Notes under the pieces: model-generated
Database searches by the model: none
What the model was told of the DNA's origin: nothing
The model's input: only the letters and a program-made list of their open reading frames with translations
Translations under genes and position numbers: made by a program
Shown here: positions 1 to 8,562 of the stretch, piece by piece
How the letters are laid out: the number at the start of each line of letters is the position of its first letter
Numbering within the stretch: the first letter of the stretch is position 1
From: Nocardioides pocheonensis
Lineage (GTDB): Bacteria; Actinomycetota; Actinomycetes; Propionibacteriales; Nocardioidaceae
Assembly: GCF_003725535.1 (NCBI RefSeq)
Contig: NZ_RJSF01000044.1
Span: forward strand, 275,662 to 339,661
Reading direction: 5' to 3'
DNA length: 64,000 bases

Positions 1-71
1 GCTCCCGCCCCCGTTCGCGGGCGCCGTGCGGACCGGCCCACCCCAAGGGTCACCGACACCAGAAACCGTGC

Positions 72-123
72 GCCGCAGGCGCAAAGCCGAGCCGCAGGCG
101 CAAAGCCGAGCCGCAGGCGCACC
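72..123. repeat. 19-bp tandem repeat next to crgA
   Basis: A 19-bp unit beginning GCCGCAGGCG is repeated exactly at 72-90 and 91-109, with a third partial copy from 110. It lies just past the stop codon of crgA. It has no strong hairpin followed by a T-run, so it is not an evident terminator. No function can be assigned. Confidence 0.75.
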
Positions 124-133
124 TAGCGGAGCG

Positions 134-613
134 TCACTCCCACTTCGTGGCGTAGGTGAACCCGACCGCCATGAAGCCCACGCCGACGAGCAGGTTCATC
201 TGGTTGAGCTGGTCCATCACCGGGATGTGCACCGAGGCGTCCTGGCCGACGAAGTAGTAGGTGACGATCCAGATCAGGCCGATCAGGAAGCAGCCGAGCA
301 TGCCGACGACCACGCCGCGGCCGCGGCCCAGCGGGGTCTTCGGGTGGGCGGCCGCGATCAGGCCGGCGAAGATCAGCCCGAAGCCGATCACGTAGTTCCA
401 CTTCTTCAGGTCCGACATCCACGGCAGCGGGGTGTGCGGCTTCTTGATGCCCGGGAGCTTGACGTAGTTCGCGGCATCCATCGCCCAGTGGGTGTACACC
501 GTCATCCAGACGATCCCGGCCACCACCAGGAGAACGGCGATCGCGCAGCGCAGCAGCGACGTCTCGTAGCCGCTCACCGTCACGGTGGGCTTGCGGGCAG
601 CGGGCTTGGACAC
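134..613 (-). CDS. crgA: CrgA-like cell-division membrane protein, apparent tandem-duplicated form (159 aa)
   Basis: CrgA is a small actinobacterial septal membrane protein that interacts with FtsZ, FtsI and FtsQ and helps septum assembly. The GTG start at 613 has an AAGGAG site 6-7 bases upstream. The usual protein is about 80-95 aa with two membrane spans. This one is 159 aa with four spans (about residues 23-42, 72-88, 100-121 and 138-155). The two halves resemble each other: GIVWMTVY matches GLIWIVTYY, and WNYVIGFGLIFAG matches MNLLVGVGFMAVG. The C-terminal half ends in the typical CrgA tail ATKWE. The gene faces away from DUF881, as is common near pknB clusters. The family call is firm; the internal duplication is my reading of the sequence. 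Confidence 0.85.
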   Translation of the reverse strand: MSKPAARKPTVTVSGYETSLLRCAIAVLLVVAGIVWMTVYTHWAMDAANYVKLPGIKKPHTPLPWMSDLKKWNYVIGFGLIFAGLIAAAHPKTPLGRGRGVVVGMLGCFLIGLIWIVTYYFVGQDASVHIPVMDQLNQMNLLVGVGFMAVGFTYATKWE

Positions 614-734
614 GGCGGGCTCCTTGTGGTTCGGGTCGTCGGTTAGCGTAGTCACCGCCCGGGCCGGTCCGGGCAGGGGCCGACGCGTTTTGCCCGACGT
701 CGGCCGACCAGGGTGTCGAGAGGCAGGCACACAC

Positions 735-1514
735 GTGACCCACGAGGCGACCCGCGGGCGGGGTCGGCCGTCCCGTGTCTGGCACGGCGCGGCCGCGCTG
801 GCCTTCGTGGTCGCCGGCGCCTTGTTCGCCACGACGGCCCTGAGCGCGAAGGGACTGGACCTGCGGGCGGCGAGCATCACCGATCTCGACGGCGTGGTGC
901 GCCAGGAGAAGCAGCGGTCCGACGAGCTGCAGGGGAAGCTCGCCTCGCTGCACAAGCAGGTCGACGAGCTCGGTCGCCAGGTCAACGACACCAGCGTGAC
1001 CCGGCTGCAGGGCCAGGTCGACCAGCTGCGCGGTCCGGCGGGTCTCGACGCCGTGACCGGACCGGGGCTGACCGTCGTGCTCTCGGACGCACCGAAGAGC
1101 GAGATCGACAAGGCCCGCGCGGACGACCCGGCGAGCGTCGACCTCCTGGTGGTGCACCAGCAGGACATCCAGGCGGTCGTGAACGCGCTCTGGTCCGGCG
1201 GTGCGGAGGCGATGACGATCCAGGGACAGCGGGTGGTCTCGACGACCGGGATCAAGTGCGTGGGCAACACCGTCGTGCTGCACGGAGTGCCGTACTCACC
1301 GCCCTACCGGATCGCCGCGATCGGCGACCCCGCACAGCTCGAGAGCAGCCTCGACGCCAGCGACTACATCGACGCCTACCAGACCTTCGTCCAGCGCTAC
1401 AGCCTCGGGTACGACGTGCTCGCGAGCGGCCACCTGGAGCTGCCGGCGTACAAGGGCAGCACCACGCTCAAGTACGCCGAGCCCGGCGTCGAGTCCTCCT
1501 CGGGCCAGGGCTGA
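735..1514 (+). CDS. DUF881 family membrane-anchored protein
   Basis: The 259-aa protein has a short basic N-terminus, one membrane span (about residues 17-36), a predicted coiled coil with heptads of E, K, L and V (about 50-85), and a C-terminal DUF881 domain. Family marks are GPGLTVVLSDA, VVHQQDIQAVVNALW and GAEAMTIQGQRV. DUF881 proteins are regularly found next to crgA and a sortase in Actinomycetota, and a role in cell envelope or division is suspected but not established. The GTG at 735 gives a compact start just before the signal anchor; longer in-frame starts lack a convincing ribosome site. The YibE/F gene begins 6 bases after its stop, so the two are probably cotranscribed. Confidence 0.88.
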   Translation: MTHEATRGRGRPSRVWHGAAALAFVVAGALFATTALSAKGLDLRAASITDLDGVVRQEKQRSDELQGKLASLHKQVDELGRQVNDTSVTRLQGQVDQLRGPAGLDAVTGPGLTVVLSDAPKSEIDKARADDPASVDLLVVHQQDIQAVVNALWSGGAEAMTIQGQRVVSTTGIKCVGNTVVLHGVPYSPPYRIAAIGDPAQLESSLDASDYIDAYQTFVQRYSLGYDVLASGHLELPAYKGSTTLKYAEPGVESSSGQG

Positions 1515-1520
1515 TCCGGG

Positions 1521-2762
1521 GTGGGACACGGGCACTCGCACGTCCGCCGCGACGACCACGTGCACGTCGACGTCGCCCGCGGGCCGGTGACGGTCCTGCT
1601 GGGTCTCCTCGCGCTGTGCGCCGTCGCCACGGTCGTCGGCCTCGTGGTGCTCTGGCCGAACTCCGCCGCGGTCAGCAAGCTCCAGGACAAGGCGCAGTTC
1701 ACCGCACCTGGAGTCACGTTCCAGAAGGCACGGGTCGAGAAGGTCCAGGCCCCGTGCCGCACGAGCACGGAGAGCGCCCCGACCTGCGGCAACCTGGAGG
1801 CCGTGCTCACGACCGGGCCGGAGTCCGGCCGGACGCAGGTCGTCGGCGTGCCGCCGGCGGTCTCCCGGTCCGGCGTCGGCAAGGGCGACACGGTGCGACT
1901 GATGCGCGTGCCCGGCCAGGGTCAGGCGGCGTACACCTTCGACGAGGTGGTGCGGCTCAAGCCGCTGTGGCTGCTGGGTGCGTTCTTCGTGCTCGTCGTG
2001 GCGATCGTCGCCCGCGTGCGCGGCGTGCTCGCGCTGGTCAGCCTGGGGTTCGGCGGGTTCGTGCTGGTGCGCTTCATGCTGCCGGCGCTGCTGTCCGGCT
2101 CCGACGGTCTCGCGGTCTCCCTGGCCGGGTCGGCCGCGATCATGTTCGTGGTTCTCTACCTGGCCCACGGCCCGTCGGTGCGCACCAGTGCGGCGCTCGC
2201 GGGCACCCTGGCCGGCATCGGCATCACCGCGGCCGTGGGGCTGGTCGCCGTGCACGGGTCGAACCTCTCCGGCTCCGGCAGCGAGGACACCGCGCTGCTC
2301 TCCGCGTTCGCCGGGAGCGTGTCCTTCCAGGGGCTCCTGACCTGCGCGCTCGTGGTCGCCGGTCTCGGTGTGCTCAACGACGTCACGATCACGCAGGCCT
2401 CGTCGGTGTGGGAGCTGCGCGAGGCCGGCCCGGACCTGTCCCGGGGCCACCTCTTCACCAGCGCGATGCGGATCGGGCGCGACCACATCGCCTCGACGAT
2501 CTACACCATCGTGTTCGCGTACGCCGGCAGCGCACTCGCCGTGCTGCTGCTGCTCTCGCTCTACGACCGGCCGATCCTGGACCTGCTCTCCACCGAGGCG
2601 ATCGCCGAGGAGATCGTGCGCACGCTGGCCAGCGGGATCGGCCTCGTGCTCGCCGTGCCGGCCACCACCGCCATCGCCGTGATGACCGTCGCCGGGCCGT
2701 CGGCCGGCGAGCAGGACGGTGCACCGGTGCGTCACGGCGCCGGTCGGCGCTCGTCCCGGTAG
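1521..2762 (+). CDS. YibE/F-like multipass membrane protein
   Basis: The 413-aa protein has a His-rich cytoplasmic start (GHGHSHVRRDDHVHVDV), one early span, an extracytoplasmic domain of about 110 residues with a Cys pair (APCRT, PTCGN), and then about seven spans. The C-terminal half carries the YibE/F features: repeated small-residue helices, VLNDVTITQASSVWEL and IASTIYTIVFAYAG. Family members have no proven transport substrate. The His-rich N-terminus resembles metal-binding tails, but that does not establish metal transport. The start is GTG at 1521, directly after the DUF881 gene. Its 3' end overlaps the convergent gene at 2732 by 31 bases. Confidence 0.85.
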   Translation: MGHGHSHVRRDDHVHVDVARGPVTVLLGLLALCAVATVVGLVVLWPNSAAVSKLQDKAQFTAPGVTFQKARVEKVQAPCRTSTESAPTCGNLEAVLTTGPESGRTQVVGVPPAVSRSGVGKGDTVRLMRVPGQGQAAYTFDEVVRLKPLWLLGAFFVLVVAIVARVRGVLALVSLGFGGFVLVRFMLPALLSGSDGLAVSLAGSAAIMFVVLYLAHGPSVRTSAALAGTLAGIGITAAVGLVAVHGSNLSGSGSEDTALLSAFAGSVSFQGLLTCALVVAGLGVLNDVTITQASSVWELREAGPDLSRGHLFTSAMRIGRDHIASTIYTIVFAYAGSALAVLLLLSLYDRPILDLLSTEAIAEEIVRTLASGIGLVLAVPATTAIAVMTVAGPSAGEQDGAPVRHGAGRRSSR

Positions 2763-3349
2763 GCCGCGACCGAGCGCAGCGCGAGGGCGATCATCAGCAC
2801 GACCAGACCCTTCTCGAGGCCCCCGGAGTAGTTGCCGCGGTCGTGCAGCCCGGCGATCGGCGACAGCGCCACCCCGGTGGCGATGGAGAGCGGCTCCAGC
2901 AGCGCCATCAGCACGCCCACGCGTCGGGGAAGGACGCCTGCCCGGTACGTCGCCACTCCGGCGGGCACCATGGCCACCAGCCAGAGCAGCGCGCCCAGGG
3001 GAAAGCCCAGGGTGGCCAACGGCGCGATGTCCAGCACGGTCCCGAGGTCGCCGAGCAGGCCCAGGACCATCGCGAGGCCGAGCACGCCGAAGGCCACGTG
3101 GCCCCAGCGCCGGAGCCGGTCGCGCTGCGCCAGGTGCACCCCGGCGAGGGTCACCATCGTCAGCACCCACGGCACCATCACCAGCGCATCGCGGTAGTGC
3201 ATCTCCCCGCCGCGCACGGTCGAGTCCATGCCCAGCGCGATCCACGCGGCCGCAGCGACCACGCCGGCAGCACCGGCCCGGCGTACCCCTGCGTGCTCCG
3301 GACCGCCGGCAGTCGCCACGGCGTGTGGCGCCGTGCTCGGCGCGCTCAT
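2732..3349 (-). CDS. Multipass membrane protein of unknown function
   Basis: The 205-aa protein has about six hydrophobic spans (for example VVAAAAWIALGM, ALVMVPWVLTMVTLAGV, VAFGVLGLAMVLGLLG and LGALLWLVAMVPAGVATY) and an Arg-rich C-terminus. I do not recognise a family with confidence. It is the second gene of a two-gene unit: its ATG at 3349 overlaps the stop of the upstream gene (ATGA, 3346-3349). It sits divergently from a sensor-kinase gene, so it may be a target of that pair, as membrane genes beside NarL-type systems often are. This is inference from position only. Confidence 0.7.
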   Translation of the reverse strand: MSAPSTAPHAVATAGGPEHAGVRRAGAAGVVAAAAWIALGMDSTVRGGEMHYRDALVMVPWVLTMVTLAGVHLAQRDRLRRWGHVAFGVLGLAMVLGLLGDLGTVLDIAPLATLGFPLGALLWLVAMVPAGVATYRAGVLPRRVGVLMALLEPLSIATGVALSPIAGLHDRGNYSGGLEKGLVVLMIALALRSVAAYRDERRPAP

Positions 3350-3750
3350 CGTCGGCTCCAGGCCCGCGTGGGTGCGGCCAGCTGGAGAGCCGCGATCAGC
3401 AGGGTCGCCGACATGAAGACGTAGCCGGCGCTCTCGTCGAACACGACGATCTTCATCAGGTTGAACGCGGACAGCGCCACCAGCATGGCGACGCCGAGCC
3501 GGTGCCCGCGCCGGGAGCCGCGCAGCAGGCCGATGCCCGCGACCCACCAGAGCACGAGGGCGACGGGGAAGAGCGCGGCCGCGGCGTACCAGCCGCCGCC
3601 GGCATCGAGCGAGAAGAACGTGCCCGCGGTCGAGGTCAACGTGCCGAGCGCCAGCTGCAGGACCGCCGCGGCGGTGGCCGAGGGCGGGCGCCTGCGCGGT
3701 GGGTCCGGTGTCTCCTGCCCCGGGAGCGACGGGGTCACGGTGTCGGTCAT
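3346..3750 (-). CDS. Small membrane protein of unknown function
   Basis: The 134-aa protein has a hydrophilic, Pro/Arg-rich N-terminus (TPDPPRRRPP) and four predicted spans. I cannot name its family. The ATG at 3750 follows an AAAGGACC site on the minus strand. It is translationally coupled to the next membrane protein by an ATGA overlap. The divergent sensor-kinase gene starts 153 bases away, so one intergenic region serves both directions. Confidence 0.7.
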   Translation of the reverse strand: MTDTVTPSLPGQETPDPPRRRPPSATAAAVLQLALGTLTSTAGTFFSLDAGGGWYAAAALFPVALVLWWVAGIGLLRGSRRGHRLGVAMLVALSAFNLMKIVVFDESAGYVFMSATLLIAALQLAAPTRAWSRR

Positions 3751-3902
3751 GGCATGGGTCCTTTCGAGGTGGCCGGGCGTGTTCCCGGCGCGTCGTACGC
3801 TCGCGGTCCTGCCGTCCTCGCCGGATCAGGCAGCTCGTCCTGACCGCGGTCAGGACGAACAGACCCGGGACGACGGGACATGCTTCGGGCGATGATGAGC
3901 GC

Positions 3903-5945
3903 GTGGCGACGCTGGCGCAGGTGCGGTCGACCGGGGAGGACACGTCCGGTCACGGTCCGAGCCTTGCCCTTGCCGTCGTCCTGACCGCGGAGGTCGCGGT
4001 CGTGCTGGGCCTGCCGGCGGCCGCGTCCGGCTATGCCGACGGCTGGTTCTGGTGGATCCACGCTCCGGTGGCAGCACTCGCGTTCGGTACGCCGGCCGTG
4101 CTGCTCCTCCGCCAGGACCGCGGATCGCGGATCGGCTGGCTGCTCGGCGTGGTGGCTCTCGCGCTGGTGACCGCAGACTGCTTCGGGGCCTGGGCCTGGC
4201 TCTCGACGGTCGGCCGGCCCGGAAGCGTCCCGGGGGGCACCGGGGCCCTGTGGGTCGCGTCCGTGCTCTGGTTGCCCGCGTACTTCAGCCTGCCGACGGT
4301 GGTGCTGCTGCTGGCCCCGGACGGTCGGCTGCCCTCGCCTCGGTGGCGGCCGTTGCTGTGGTTCTCGCTGGCGGCGATCGCGATCGCGACGATCTTGAAC
4401 GCCACCGCTCCCTACACGACCGAGCCGGGTGAGGACACCATCATCCCGGGCCAGCTGGCGACGTCGAGGAACCCGTTCGAGTCCGTCACCGTGCAGCAGT
4501 GGTTCGGGTGGGCACCCGCGCTGCTCGGGGTCGCTGTCCTGCTCGCCGTGGCCGGGCTCGTCACGCGCCGCCGGCGCGCGGTGGGTCTCGAGCGCCGCCA
4601 GCTCGACGTCGTGCTCTGCGGGGCGGCCGCCACGTTGGCGCTGATGATCGCCGGTTTCGCCGTGCCTCGCCCGTGGTTCCTGCTGGTGGTCGCGGTGGCG
4701 TTGACGCCGTACCCCGTCGCGCTGGGTGTGGCCGCCGCGCGGCACCAGCTCTGGGACCTCGACGTCGTGGTCCGTCGCTCCGTGGTCTACGGGGTGCTCG
4801 CCGGGGCGGTGGTCGCGGCGTACGTGGTCGCGATCGTCGTGCTGGGCGGTGTGCTCGGTCGCACCACCGGTGCCCCGCTGCTGGCGACCGCGGTGGTGGC
4901 GGTGGGCGCGGCGCCGTTGCACGCGCGGATGCAGCGCGCCGTCGACCGCCGGCTCTTCGGCGACCGCAGCGATCCGGCGGCGGTGCTGCGACGGCTGGCG
5001 GCCCGACCGGCCGTGGCCGCCGGTCCCGACGCGGTCCTGGCCGACCTGGCCACGGAAGTCGGCGCCGGGCTGCGGATCCCGCACGCCCGGATCGTGACCG
5101 CCACCGGCCACCAGGGTGCGCGTGGCGGCGGGGGTGGTCCCGAGACCCGGATCCCCCTGCGCCACGGCGGTTCCGTGGTCGGTGAGCTGGTCGCGGCGTC
5201 GCGCGAGCCGGATCGGCCACTGGCGCGCCGCGACGAGGCCACGCTGCGCGAGCTCGCCGGGTACGTCGCCGTGGTGGTGCACAACCTGGAGCTGTCGGCC
5301 GATCTCCACCGCGCGCACGAGCGGACCGTGCTCGCCCGCGAGGAGGAGCGCCGGCGGTTGCGCCGCGACCTGCACGACGGCCTCGGGCCGGCGCTGGCGG
5401 CGATCGCGCTCCAGCTGGAGACGGTGCGCGACCTCGCCGACGGGCCGGAGACGCCGGCCGGCGCGCTCGCAGAGACGCTGCGCGCGCAGGTGCGCGACGT
5501 GGTCTCGCAGGTCCGCCGGCTGGTCGACGACCTCCGGCCGGCCATGCTCGACGACCTCGGTCTCGCTGCCGCCCTCCGGGAGCAGGCGAACCGACTGAGC
5601 TCTCCGCGGATGCCGATCGAGGTGGCGGTCGGCCCGCTTCCCGACCTGCCGGCCGCGCTGGACGTGGCGATCCTGCGCATCGTCGGTGAGGCGATGACGA
5701 ACGCCGCGCGGCACAGCGAGGCACGGCACTGCACGGTCTCGGTGCGAGCCGCCGAGGGCCTCGTGGAGCTGGTGGTGCACGACGACGGCCGCGGGATGCG
5801 CACTGCGACGAGGGACGACGGGCTCGGGCTCTCCTCGATGCGGGCCCGGGCCCTGGAGCTCGGCGGCTCGTGCACCGTCGAGTCGGCCGTGGGGGTCGGC
5901 ACGACCGTCCGTGCATTCCTGCCGGTCTCTGGGGAGCGGTCGTGA
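3903..5945 (+). CDS. NarL/DesK-type sensor histidine kinase
   Basis: This 680-aa kinase has about nine to ten membrane spans in its first 300 residues, a GAF-like segment (about 350-460), a HisKA_3 phosphoacceptor and an HATPase_c domain. The phosphoacceptor region RRDLHDGLGPALAAI places the modified His near residue 491. The ATPase domain shows the N-box NAARHSEA and the G-box DDGRGM, followed by GLGLSSMRARA. The membrane input domain with GAF and HisKA_3 matches large actinobacterial kinases whose signal is unknown. GTG at 3903 is the best in-frame start before the first span; its ribosome site is weak. It overlaps the response regulator by GTGA and forms a pair with it. Confidence 0.9.
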   Translation: MATLAQVRSTGEDTSGHGPSLALAVVLTAEVAVVLGLPAAASGYADGWFWWIHAPVAALAFGTPAVLLLRQDRGSRIGWLLGVVALALVTADCFGAWAWLSTVGRPGSVPGGTGALWVASVLWLPAYFSLPTVVLLLAPDGRLPSPRWRPLLWFSLAAIAIATILNATAPYTTEPGEDTIIPGQLATSRNPFESVTVQQWFGWAPALLGVAVLLAVAGLVTRRRRAVGLERRQLDVVLCGAAATLALMIAGFAVPRPWFLLVVAVALTPYPVALGVAAARHQLWDLDVVVRRSVVYGVLAGAVVAAYVVAIVVLGGVLGRTTGAPLLATAVVAVGAAPLHARMQRAVDRRLFGDRSDPAAVLRRLAARPAVAAGPDAVLADLATEVGAGLRIPHARIVTATGHQGARGGGGGPETRIPLRHGGSVVGELVAASREPDRPLARRDEATLRELAGYVAVVVHNLELSADLHRAHERTVLAREEERRRLRRDLHDGLGPALAAIALQLETVRDLADGPETPAGALAETLRAQVRDVVSQVRRLVDDLRPAMLDDLGLAAALREQANRLSSPRMPIEVAVGPLPDLPAALDVAILRIVGEAMTNAARHSEARHCTVSVRAAEGLVELVVHDDGRGMRTATRDDGLGLSSMRARALELGGSCTVESAVGVGTTVRAFLPVSGERS

Positions 5946-6631
5946 CGTCCCCGACCCGGGTCGTCGTGGCGGACGACCACCCGCTCTACCGCGACGGCAT
6001 CGTCGCGGCGGTCCAGGCGATCGGCACGGCCGAGGTCGTCGGGGTCGCGTCCGACGGTGAGGAGGCCGTGCGGCTGGCCGTGGAGCTCGAACCCGACGTC
6101 GTCCTGATGGACCTGTCGATGCCCGGCGTGAACGGGATCGAGGCCACCGGCCGGATTCGGGAGCAACGACCGCAGGTGGAGGTCCTCGTCCTCACCATGC
6201 TCGAGGGCGACGACTCCGTGCTCGCCGCACTGCGGGCAGGGGCGCGGGGCTACCTGGTGAAGGGCGCGGACCGCGCCGAGATCGCGAGCGCGCTCGAGGC
6301 GGTCTCACGTGGTCAGGCGGTCTTCGGCAGCGGCATCGCCGGCAACGTCCTGGCCAGGCTCGTCGACCCCCCGCGCGGACGCGGCGGCTCGGCGACCTTC
6401 CCGCAGCTCACCGAGCGTGAGCTGGAGGTGCTGGACCTGTTGGGGCTCGGCCTGAGCAATCGCGCGATCGCGCGCCGGCTCTTCCTCTCCGAGAAGACCG
6501 TGCGCAACCACGTCAGCAACGTGCTCGGCAAGCTGCCGGCCGCGAACCGCGAGGAGGCCGGCGACCTCGCCCGCGCCGCGCGCGGTGACGGGCGCGCTGA
6601 CGGGCGCGACGCGCGTGCGGACGGGCGCTGA
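5942..6631 (+). CDS. NarL/FixJ-family response regulator
   Basis: The 229-aa regulator has a receiver domain (about 5-120) and a LuxR-type DNA-binding domain (about 155-215). The phospho-acceptor is Asp57 in VLMDLSMPG, with the acidic pair DD near residue 12 and Lys in VKGADR. The helix-turn-helix reads [12 protein letters not shown], then [20 protein letters not shown]. The C-terminus is a short repetitive tail ([14 protein letters not shown]). It is cotranscribed with the kinase. Likely targets are the divergent membrane-protein pair and possibly its own operon. The 81-bp copy of the pknB 3' end begins 8 bases after its stop. Confidence 0.93.
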   Translation: MTSPTRVVVADDHPLYRDGIVAAVQAIGTAEVVGVASDGEEAVRLAVELEPDVVLMDLSMPGVNGIEATGRIREQRPQVEVLVLTMLEGDDSVLAALRAGARGYLVKGADRAEIASALEAVSRGQAVFGSGIAGNVLARLVDPPRGRGGSATFPQLTERELEVLDLLGLGLSNRAIARRLFLSEKTVRNHVSNVLGKLPAANREEAGDLARAARGDGRADGRDARADGR

Positions 6632-6638
6632 CCCTCCC

Positions 6639-6719
6639 GTCAGGGCGTCGCGGTCGGCGTCGGGATCGGCAGGGTCGGCGTCGGGCTGACCGGCGGGTGC
6701 GGCGCGTAGGTCGAGACCA
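6639..6719 (-). pseudogene. Second copy of the pknB 3' end (81 bp)
   Basis: These 81 bases match 9806-9886, the end of pknB, with three mismatches. On the minus strand they encode the same Pro/Thr tail (PPVSPTPTLP then IPTPTATP) and end in the same TGA. Upstream in the reading direction the match fades but can still be read as VVVSTY, close to the final PASTA strand of pknB (ILVSTY). No start codon or kinase domain remains. The copy separates the response regulator from the three-gene operon at 6929-9800, so that operon is flanked by direct repeats of a pknB piece. The stretch from 6720 to 6928 holds no other gene I can see. Confidence 0.85.
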
Positions 6720-6928
6720 CGACTGACCGTCGGCCCGGACGCCGCCTGGTCCGGTCCACGAGCGCCCACCGGTCGAGGAGCACCGGCTTGACCAGCGCGT
6801 TTGCCTGCACGTTCGCGCATTTCCACTTGATGAAGCGCGCCCGAGTTGACTCGTATTGCCACGAGCGTGCAGAGTGCGCTCACCGGGTCGGCCCGACGGA
6901 GGCGCCCGAGGAGAGCGGGAGTCGGAGC

Positions 6929-7528
6929 ATGGAAGTCTCGGGTAGTCCTCAGCGCACCCCCACCAGTGGCGAGCAGGTGTCCCGGCGCGTCCGCAGCCGG
7001 GTGCTGGTCGTGGCCGTTCCCGTCGCTGCGTTCGCGGCCTTCGGCTACGCCAGGTTCGGGGTCCTCCCCGGCAGCGGTCACCCGACCCACGTCGGCAAGG
7101 TCGATCCCCGGGTCGTGGCGCTGAACACCCCACACGTGCGCGACTACGGCGACGTGCCGCTGCCGGTGGACGCCCCGCCGGAAGGAGCGCTCGTCCGGGC
7201 GACCTCGTACGCCGACCCAGCCGCCAGCGGCGAGCACGTCGCCTTCGAGTACCCGAGGTTCACGATCGCGGTCTGCTCCCTCCGCACCACCACGGCGTCC
7301 GCGGATGCGTGTCGACCGCAGGACGGTGTGCGCGTGTTCCGCACGGCCACCGACGGCGCGCTCGTCACGACGTACGCGGTGTCCTCGAAGCTCGGGGTCG
7401 GGACCACCGACGCGCTGGCACGCCGAGCCGTCGACTTCTTCACGGGCGCGGCGCTGGCGCCGAGACCCGGCTGGATGAAGACCTACGTGTCGCGTGGGCT
7501 GACGGAAAGGTATGGATACGGCAGATGA
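6929..7528 (+). CDS. Membrane-anchored extracytoplasmic protein, unknown family
   Basis: The 199-aa protein has a short cytoplasmic start, one span (VLVVAVPVAAFAAFGYA, about 28-45) and an outside domain with two Cys (VCSLRT, ADACRP) that could form a disulfide. I do not recognise the family. The ATG at 6929 has GGGAG 7 bases upstream. It is the first gene of a three-gene unit with ATGA and GTGA couplings, so the three products probably work together at the cell surface. The unit lies between two copies of the pknB 3' end. Confidence 0.75.
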   Translation: MEVSGSPQRTPTSGEQVSRRVRSRVLVVAVPVAAFAAFGYARFGVLPGSGHPTHVGKVDPRVVALNTPHVRDYGDVPLPVDAPPEGALVRATSYADPAASGEHVAFEYPRFTIAVCSLRTTTASADACRPQDGVRVFRTATDGALVTTYAVSSKLGVGTTDALARRAVDFFTGAALAPRPGWMKTYVSRGLTERYGYGR

Positions 7529-8562
7529 CAACCAGGAACCATGCTCGGGGGATTCCAGTGGGATTGGCGGGAGTGCTGATCGCCGCACTGGTCTCATGGC
7601 CCTCGGCTGCCCACGCCGCCCAGCGAGGCGCCCAGGGTCGCAGCGTGGAGGAGCGGACCGCACGCGTCGACGCGCGGACCCTCCGCGCGGCGGCGCGCGA
7701 CGGCAAGGACACCGCCCACGAGAAGCAGGCCCAACGGGAGTTCCTCGAGGACAGCGCGGCGAACGGGATGTTGTACGACGCCGCGCAGGTGAACAGCGCC
7801 ACGACGGGCGACGTCACGACCGTGTGGTCGGACTCGGTCGATCTCGACCAGGTGCTCGTGACCGCGCCCGACGTCCCGGACGCCGACCAACCCGTGGCCG
7901 GGCTGGGTGCGATCGGGTCCAACAACCCCTCGGCCGCGGACCAGAAGCTGGCCAGGCTCGGGAGCTCGGGCCTCGGCAGCGTCACTGGTCAGTGGGGTGA
8001 TCGTGACGGTGGCACGGTGTCGGTGACCGTGGACGGCTACAAGCTGATCTCCGGCTGGGAGCGCTACCGCGTGCGCGAGTCGAAGACCGACCGAGACGTG
8101 TACTACTACGGCCACTGGGCGACCGCTGTCGGGAAGTCGGTCACCGGCTACGACAAGGCGCCGTACGTCGTCGACGTGCGGTCGCGCCCGAAGTCCGGGT
8201 ATCGCAGCACGTTCCTCCAGCTGCGCAACTACTGGCCGAAGGTGTCCCAGCCGAGCTGCTCGGGCGGAGAGATCGGCATCGACGTGCTGGGCTTCGGAGG
8301 CAGCCTGCCGCTGCAGAACTGCAGCTCGTTGTCACCGGATCCCGACCCGACCTCGATCACCATGAAGGTGGTGTGGAGCGCCGGCACCTGCAAGGACCAG
8401 ACCGTCGAGGGCGCCGACCTCGGCATGGCCGTCGACACGAAGCCCGGGTACAACGCCATCCTCAGCGACTACTCCTACGCGCGGTTCAACGATCACTCGA
8501 CCGCCTGCGACGTGGGCACGTCCGACGACATCCGCGTGATCTACGCAGATCCGGGGTGGTGA
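7525..8562 (+). CDS. Secreted protein of unknown function
   Basis: This 345-aa protein has a signal peptide (VGLAGVLIAALVSW, probable cleavage after AHA near residue 31). The mature part is hydrophilic, with a charged helical N-terminal segment (RVDARTLRAAARDGKDTA). It then has a domain rich in Tyr, Ser and Asp with four Cys (PSCSGG, QNCSS, GTCKD, TACDV) consistent with two disulfides. No enzyme motif is visible. It overlaps its neighbours on both sides (ATGA at 7525, GTGA at 8559). The context suggests a surface or exported module with the small anchored protein and the lipoprotein hydrolase. Confidence 0.75.
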   Translation: MTTRNHARGIPVGLAGVLIAALVSWPSAAHAAQRGAQGRSVEERTARVDARTLRAAARDGKDTAHEKQAQREFLEDSAANGMLYDAAQVNSATTGDVTTVWSDSVDLDQVLVTAPDVPDADQPVAGLGAIGSNNPSAADQKLARLGSSGLGSVTGQWGDRDGGTVSVTVDGYKLISGWERYRVRESKTDRDVYYYGHWATAVGKSVTGYDKAPYVVDVRSRPKSGYRSTFLQLRNYWPKVSQPSCSGGEIGIDVLGFGGSLPLQNCSSLSPDPDPTSITMKVVWSAGTCKDQTVEGADLGMAVDTKPGYNAILSDYSYARFNDHSTACDVGTSDDIRVIYADPGW

